The notes below the pieces were generated by a model. It saw only the letters and a program-made list of their open reading frames with translations, was not told the DNA's origin and did no database searches. Positions 60,186 to 64,000 of a stretch of 64,000 nucleotides of DNA are shown in pieces. Numbering within the stretch: position 1 is the stretch's first letter; each line of letters begins with the position of its first letter. Origin of the DNA: Solirubrobacter deserti (GTDB lineage Bacteria; Actinomycetota; Thermoleophilia; Solirubrobacterales; Solirubrobacteraceae); contig NZ_QPKJ02000004.1 of NCBI RefSeq assembly GCF_003344625.1, positions 744,001-808,000 on the forward strand, given 5' to 3'. The translations under genes and the position numbers were made by a program.

Positions 60186-60206
60186 AGAATAGGTCGAGGC
60201 CGACCT
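60186..60206 (-). promoter_or_regulatory. Promoter and inverted repeat of RiPP operon
   Basis: On the minus strand TATTCT (60191-60186) is a candidate -10 element just before the ribosome-binding site. Immediately upstream, AGGTCG (60191-60196) and CGACCT (60201-60206) form a perfect 6-bp inverted repeat with an AGGC spacer, a candidate operator. No -35 box or dedicated regulator gene was seen. Confidence 0.35.
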
Positions 60207-60450
60207 CACCTACTGCGATGCCCCGAATCAATGGCAACTCTCCTACTGGCGCAGTCGTCACGAGCGCGCAAAGCAGGCGGGCCCGCCGACGTCAAATGCC
60301 GAGTGCGTTGTATACGCGATCGCGGTCTCCTATGCGACCGCCGCGTGTCCGAGCGCCTCCCACGCGACGGTCGTGCGCCTTGACGCAACAGTCGGCGAGG
60401 ACCTCAGGCCTTGCGCCGAGTGCTGCTTCTACCTCGCCGTCTTGATCGCG
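60193..60450 (+). other. Start-less open frame, possible gene remnant
   Basis: An 86-codon stop-to-stop frame on the plus strand reads like protein (LTYCDAPNQWQLSYWRSRH, ECVVYAIAVSYATAACPSA, RPCAECCFYLAVLIA) but has no usable start near its beginning. It lies in the 465-bp gap between the RiPP precursor and the cell-wall hydrolase, which is noticeably less GC-rich than its surroundings. It may be a decayed gene or chance. I see nothing else in 60207-60637. Confidence 0.2.
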
Positions 60451-60637
60451 TAGATCAATGCGAGGCGGAGCAGCACGAGCGACTCAGCTCCCTATGTCGT
60501 CTTTCACGTGCCGCTAGACGGCGGTGGCGCAAGTGTCGGGCAACGACGCCTACCGACTCGCTAGCGGCATACAGATTGCACCCTCTGGGTGCCACGGCTC
60601 CCGCGACCTCTGTCCGACGCCGACACAAGGCTCGGCG

Positions 60638-61780
60638 TCACCCTCGGTCTCGGCGTCGGCCGAAGGCGTTTACCCACGCGCAAGGGGCGGCCGGTGCGCT
60701 GGTGCCGTAACACGGGGACGCCCACGAGAGGTGCAGGTGCGCGGCGCATGCTGGTGCGTGGCAGGTCTTCGGCGAGCCATGGCCGGGGTAGCTGTCGTAG
60801 CCGACAAACTGCATCGCCGGGACGAGCGGGCAGATCGGGCTTGTGCCAGTGGCTCCGCAGGCAGGCGTCCACCCGAGGTCGCGGGCCAGTGCGCCGACGG
60901 AGTTATCCCAAGCTTCCTGGTCGACGGGTTCGGCAGGCACCAAGTCTAAAGCCGTGCCGTCACCGTGGGTTCGATGGCCGCCTTCGCGCGCGGCCGTCAC
61001 GCGCAGCCGGTAGGTGCGCAGCAGCCAGAGGGCGTTGTCGAGCAGGCGCGCGTCGATCGGTTGGGCGGCGCGGCCACCGGCCATTGCCCACGCGGGCAGC
61101 ATCGCGTACGCCCGCGGCGACCGCACGCGGACGGCTTCCCGCAGATTCGCCGGGGTGTCCCCGTCGCCGCCGGCGCATCCAACCGGGGGGACGGCTGCGA
61201 GGGCATCGTCCGGCGTGTCCGCGTACTGGCGGACGCGCTGCAGGACGTCGGTGACGTAAGCGTGGGAGTGGTTGTAGCCGTACACGGCGCGGGCCAGGTC
61301 GCCACGGGCGCCGTCGAGCAGCATGCGCAGGTAACGCCCAGCGGAGTGGATCGCGTCAGCCGGGTCGTACGGGCTGAAGCCGCCGTCGTGGTCGCCGTCG
61401 ACGCGATACGTCTGCCAGGTGGAGGGCGGACCGTTGGTCAGGTTGAACTGCATCGGCCCGGCGCAGCAGCCGAACGCGTTCACGCCCGAGCGCACGCCCG
61501 GTGCGCTGGAACGGCCGTGATCGGACTCGATGGCGCCGATCGCGGCGAGCACCGTCCACGGGACCCTGTACGCGGCGCCGGCCTGCCGGTAGAGCTCGAG
61601 GTAGTCCGATGGGATCGTCGACGAGGCGTGCTTGGAGGGCACGGCGCTCGAGTCCGCGCAATCCTCGTGGAGCAGGCCGGGCATCAGGCTCGTCATCGCG
61701 GCCAGACCGAGCACGGCGGTGACGGCCAGTGCGGTCGCGGCACCGGCGGTGCGCGAGCCCGAGGCGACGAGCCCGCTCAC
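60638..61780 (-). CDS. Bifunctional lytic transglycosylase/M15-like peptidase
   Basis: 380-aa exported cell-wall enzyme. An N-terminal hydrophobic anchor (ATALAVTAVLGLAAM) is followed by a goose-type/SLT lysozyme domain with catalytic Glu in LAAIGAIESDHGRS and GPMQFNLTNGPPSTWQTY, and a C-terminal VanY/M15-like zinc-peptidase region (HRTHGDGTALDLVP, CAAHLHLSWASPCYGT). Such enzymes open the wall for conjugation machinery and are typical of actinobacterial integrative elements. A 63-codon fragment of a homologue lies at 29221-29409. Its ATG overlaps the next gene's stop by 4 bp. Confidence 0.8.
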   Translation of the reverse strand: MSGLVASGSRTAGAATALAVTAVLGLAAMTSLMPGLLHEDCADSSAVPSKHASSTIPSDYLELYRQAGAAYRVPWTVLAAIGAIESDHGRSSAPGVRSGVNAFGCCAGPMQFNLTNGPPSTWQTYRVDGDHDGGFSPYDPADAIHSAGRYLRMLLDGARGDLARAVYGYNHSHAYVTDVLQRVRQYADTPDDALAAVPPVGCAGGDGDTPANLREAVRVRSPRAYAMLPAWAMAGGRAAQPIDARLLDNALWLLRTYRLRVTAAREGGHRTHGDGTALDLVPAEPVDQEAWDNSVGALARDLGWTPACGATGTSPICPLVPAMQFVGYDSYPGHGSPKTCHAPACAAHLHLSWASPCYGTSAPAAPCAWVNAFGRRRDRG

Positions 61781-62289
61781 GCGCGGGAACGTTCGTCGGG
61801 GAAGGCGTCGGCGAGTGCCGCGGCTGGGGTGCCGTAGAGGCGGCGGATGACCGATTGGGAGGGCCAGTGGGCGGACTGGTAGCGGGTGAGGGCGTCGCCG
61901 CCGCGGCGGCGGGCGTGGGTGCCGGACCAGTCGACGGAGGAGGCGGTGAAGCCGAAGCGTTCGCGCCAGAAGCGGTGGGCGCCGCGGACGGTCTCGCGGG
62001 TCCAGCGCGGGCGCGACTGCGGCTTGCAGCGCTGGCAGTGCTGGGCTCCTCGGCGTTTGCCGTCGGCGCCGGAGGTCGGTGCGCCGCAGCGTTCGCAGTT
62101 GCCGGCGTAGCTGGCCTTGCGTGCCTGCGCTTTGGTGCCGGTGGGGTCGTGGAGGTAGCCGCGGATGGTCGCGGGGGCGCGGTTGAGCAGGTGGGCGATC
62201 TGGGCGGTGCTCCAGCCCTGGTCGCGGTGGTGTTGGGCGAGGAGGACGTTGCGGCGGCGGGTGAAGTGGTCGGTGGTGCGCGAGCGCAT
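61777..62289 (-). CDS. HTH and zinc-ribbon protein of mobile-element type
   Basis: 170-aa basic protein. An N-terminal HTH (NVLLAQHHRDQGWSTAQIAHLLNRAPATIRGYL, in parts) is followed by a four-Cys zinc ribbon (GNCERCGAPT and QHCQRCKP) and a second region resembling another DNA-binding fold (WPSQSVIRRLYGTPAAALADAF). Proteins of this build are common in actinobacterial phages and conjugative elements as regulators. It is coupled to the transglycosylase gene by a 4-bp overlap and follows the next gene by 32 bp. Confidence 0.65.
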   Translation of the reverse strand: MRSRTTDHFTRRRNVLLAQHHRDQGWSTAQIAHLLNRAPATIRGYLHDPTGTKAQARKASYAGNCERCGAPTSGADGKRRGAQHCQRCKPQSRPRWTRETVRGAHRFWRERFGFTASSVDWSGTHARRRGGDALTRYQSAHWPSQSVIRRLYGTPAAALADAFPDERSRA

Positions 62290-62321
62290 GCCCGGGAACT
62301 TCTGAGCCGCGCGCTGGCCGC

Positions 62322-62975
62322 CTATTCGTCGAAGGCTTCCGGCATCCCGACGGGGCCGCCGGGGTGCAGGACCGTGGCGGCGGTGCCGGCGGTGCCCGCG
62401 AGGCTGTGCAGCTCGTGGCTGACTTCTTCGACTGGGTCGAAGTCGTCCTCGTCCTCGCCGGCCGGTCGAGTCCCGAGCTCCGGGTTCTCGGCCTTGATCA
62501 CGGCGACCACGCCGCGGGTGAAGGGGGTGGCTCCGCCTTCGCCGGGGGCGTGGAGCAGCGGCTGTGCGTAGTCGATGAGGGTGCCCAGGCCGTGCACGAC
62601 GGTCAGCACTTGGTTGGTCGGGCGGCGCGGGCGTTCCATCATCAGCACGCCGGCGATCTGGGCTCCGAGCTCGTTGAGTTCGGTGGTCGGGTCGGTGGCG
62701 TCGAAGGCGGCTTTGGCGCGGATGGTGTCGGCGCTGGCGCAGGCGAGCCAGACGACGGCGCCGCGGAGGGTGTCCGTGTCGTCAGGGGCGCGGGCGACGA
62801 GCTCGGCGGCGCGCCCGACGTGCCCGCTGATGAGCGCGATCCACTGTGCGAGGTCGCGGTCCTCGAGGAGATCGATTTGCTGTTGGGTCACGAGGTGGCC
62901 GGCGACGAAGTGTGTGACGTCGTTGATGCGCTCCAGCGTTCCCGGCGGCCAGAGGTGTGGCATCTTGCCGTCCAT
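62322..62975 (-). CDS. Hypothetical helical protein of mobile-element block
   Basis: 217-aa soluble helical protein (LEDRDLAQWIALISGHVGRAAELVARA, in parts) with an acidic C-terminal linker (AGEDEDDFDPVEEVSHEL). No family recognised. ATG 62975 has GGGAG about 10 nt upstream; ATG 62984 is too close to that site. A much longer in-frame start exists upstream at 63062 but would overlap the gap without added conservation clues. Confidence 0.55.
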   Translation of the reverse strand: MDGKMPHLWPPGTLERINDVTHFVAGHLVTQQQIDLLEDRDLAQWIALISGHVGRAAELVARAPDDTDTLRGAVVWLACASADTIRAKAAFDATDPTTELNELGAQIAGVLMMERPRRPTNQVLTVVHGLGTLIDYAQPLLHAPGEGGATPFTRGVVAVIKAENPELGTRPAGEDEDDFDPVEEVSHELHSLAGTAGTAATVLHPGGPVGMPEAFDE

Positions 62976-63096
62976 CGTGCACATTCTCCCGGTGGGATCG
63001 TGCGACGGCAGGTCGGACAACGCGACAGGCCCAAAGAAGGGCGCACCGGTGCGGCCCGCCACGGATGGGCGGGTCGCACGGGCTGCGCGTGTTTGG

Positions 63097-64000
63097 TCAG
63101 GGTGCGGACGGTTCGTCGAGGTCGAGGTCGTCCAGGTTGGTGTCGGCGCGGTGAGCGTCGAGGTCGACGGTGCTGCGGTCGGTGGGGTCGGTGATGAAGG
63201 TGTCGCGGTGCAGGTCGGCGAGGCGTGGGGAGAGCATCGGGCGTAGGAAGCTCCAGAGGGCGTCGCGGAGCGGGTCCTCGCCGCCGGGGAGGGCTTCGTC
63301 GAGCTTGCGGCTCATGCGTTCATGGCCGAGGGTCTTGGTGCGGGTGATGCCGTCGGGGTCCAGGACGAAGGCGGCGGCGAAGCGGGCGACCAGCGCGGCG
63401 ATGCCGCGCAGCGGGTCCGGTTCGGCGAGCGCGCGTTGGAGTTCGGCGTCGATGATCGCGTCGACGGGCATGGGTTCGTGGCGGCCGCTTTCGCCGACGG
63501 GTCGTTGGCGGTCGGGGTCGGTCCAGCCGGCGCCGTAGGCGAGCACGTCGCGGTACTGGCGGGCGAGCAGTCGGCAGACGATGGCGCGGAGGGCGTCGAG
63601 TTGGGTGGGGGTGGGGTCGATGAGGCCGGCGCGCAGGTCGTGGCCGAGGCCGAGGTTGGTGCGGACGGCGTCGGCGTGGCGTTGGCGTTGGTCGTGGCGG
63701 CGGGCTTTCTCGTCGGCGAGCGCGTCGCGCAGGTCCGGGGCGTCCAGGTGCGCGCCGGCGAAGTACGCCGGGTCGGTGGCCGGTTGGGTGTCGTCGGTGT
63801 CGGTGATCGCGTGGTTGAGGGCGTCGAGCATGAAGGCGGGGTCGATGACCCAGATGCCGGCGGCGAAGTCGGGGCCGCGGTCGTGGACGTAGGCGTAGCG
63901 GCCGGTGCGGGCGCGCTCGCGCAGCGTGCTGTCCACGCGCAGCGCAGCCCGGGTGCGCTGGGCCGTGGCCTGCAGCGTGTCGAGTTCGGTGTCGAGCTGG
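63097..64000 (-). CDS. Hypothetical protein of mobile-element block, partial
   Basis: The C-terminal ~300 residues are in the window; the frame stays open to the right edge, so the N-terminus is missing. The visible part starts with a coiled-coil-like QLDTELDTLQATAQRTRAAL, continues through a charged, helical domain (FMLDALNHAITDTDD, IVCRLLARQYRDVLAYGAGW) and ends with an Asp-rich tail (TNLDDLDLDEPSAP). No catalytic motif recognised. Confidence 0.6.
   Translation of the reverse strand, partial: QLDTELDTLQATAQRTRAALRVDSTLRERARTGRYAYVHDRGPDFAAGIWVIDPAFMLDALNHAITDTDDTQPATDPAYFAGAHLDAPDLRDALADEKARRHDQRQRHADAVRTNLGLGHDLRAGLIDPTPTQLDALRAIVCRLLARQYRDVLAYGAGWTDPDRQRPVGESGRHEPMPVDAIIDAELQRALAEPDPLRGIAALVARFAAAFVLDPDGITRTKTLGHERMSRKLDEALPGGEDPLRDALWSFLRPMLSPRLADLHRDTFITDPTDRSTVDLDAHRADTNLDDLDLDEPSAP

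Larger units (their letters stand above)
60638..64000. mobile_element. Conjugative/integrative-element-like gene block (runs off the window)
   Basis: Four codirectional minus-strand genes: transglycosylase/peptidase, HTH-zinc-ribbon protein, and two acidic/charged unknowns. The wall hydrolase, together with a homologous fragment beside a tRNA-Thr attachment scar at 28.9 kb, suggests mobile-element ancestry. No integrase, relaxase or transfer ATPase is visible, so the boundary and type are not proven. Confidence 0.4.

Overview
The window is very GC-rich DNA with tightly packed genes, many 4-bp ATGA/GTGA overlaps and many starts 6-9 nt downstream of a TANNNT element (the leaderless-mRNA pattern). 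Together with genes such as a SigH-like sigma factor beside rlmB, and an Excalibur-type kinase, this points to an actinobacterium. Thermoleophilia/Solirubrobacterales is my best guess; this is inference, as there is no rRNA to confirm it.

Region 1 (1-18.5 kb) is chromosomal housekeeping. It holds cysS, rlmB with a long Gly/Arg/Ser-rich N-terminus, a SigH-like sigma factor, a LOG-family protein, a DUF2339 membrane protein divergent from a TetR regulator with two candidate operators, and an FKBP lipoprotein. A nucleoside block follows: upp, divergent from an operon of CYTH-cytidine deaminase fusion, purine nucleoside phosphorylase, thymidine phosphorylase, adenosine deaminase, and a BMP-type nucleoside ABC importer (lipoprotein, ATPase, two permeases). 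Imported nucleosides would be deaminated and phosphorolysed to bases that upp can salvage.

Region 2 (18-30.5 kb) is mixed regulatory and accessory DNA: a stand-alone receiver, LysR/cupin pair, DHFR-like reductase, an OLD-family ATPase/TOPRIM nuclease whose start codon lies in a hairpin, a membrane Ser/Thr kinase, a LuxR-type large ATPase and an FHA protein. At 28908-29409 there is a 3' fragment of tRNA-Thr, phased 7-bp direct repeats and a truncated copy of a cell-wall-hydrolase gene whose full version lies at 60.6-61.8 kb. These look like the scar of an integrative element.

Region 3 (30.5-49.6 kb) is the most unusual part. A compact 11-gene minus-strand operon encodes a vWA lipoprotein, a multi-TM protein, a ClpB-like ATPase, a radical-SAM activase, a PLP decarboxylase-like enzyme and small proteins. 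Facing it are two paralogous radical-SAM enzymes, a carbamoyltransferase-like enzyme, ATP-grasp ligase, nitroreductase and a 953-aa protein of unknown type. I do not recognise this as a described system.

Region 4 (49.6-55.5 kb) is a conflict-type module: SIR2-like protein, STAND-type NTPase with pentapeptide repeats, and a convergent CHAT (caspase-like) protein.

Region 5 (55.6-60.2 kb) has a toxin-fold-like protein with a sigma-like protein, then a four-gene RiPP operon: a 61-aa Cys-rich precursor, SagB-like dehydrogenase with N-terminal extension, YcaO cyclodehydratase ending in PHPFP, and a GNAT acetyltransferase.

Region 6 (60.6-64 kb) carries genes typical of actinobacterial conjugative elements (bifunctional lytic transglycosylase/M15-like peptidase, HTH-zinc-ribbon protein, two unknowns) and runs off the window. 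No CRISPR array, rRNA or complete tRNA was seen.
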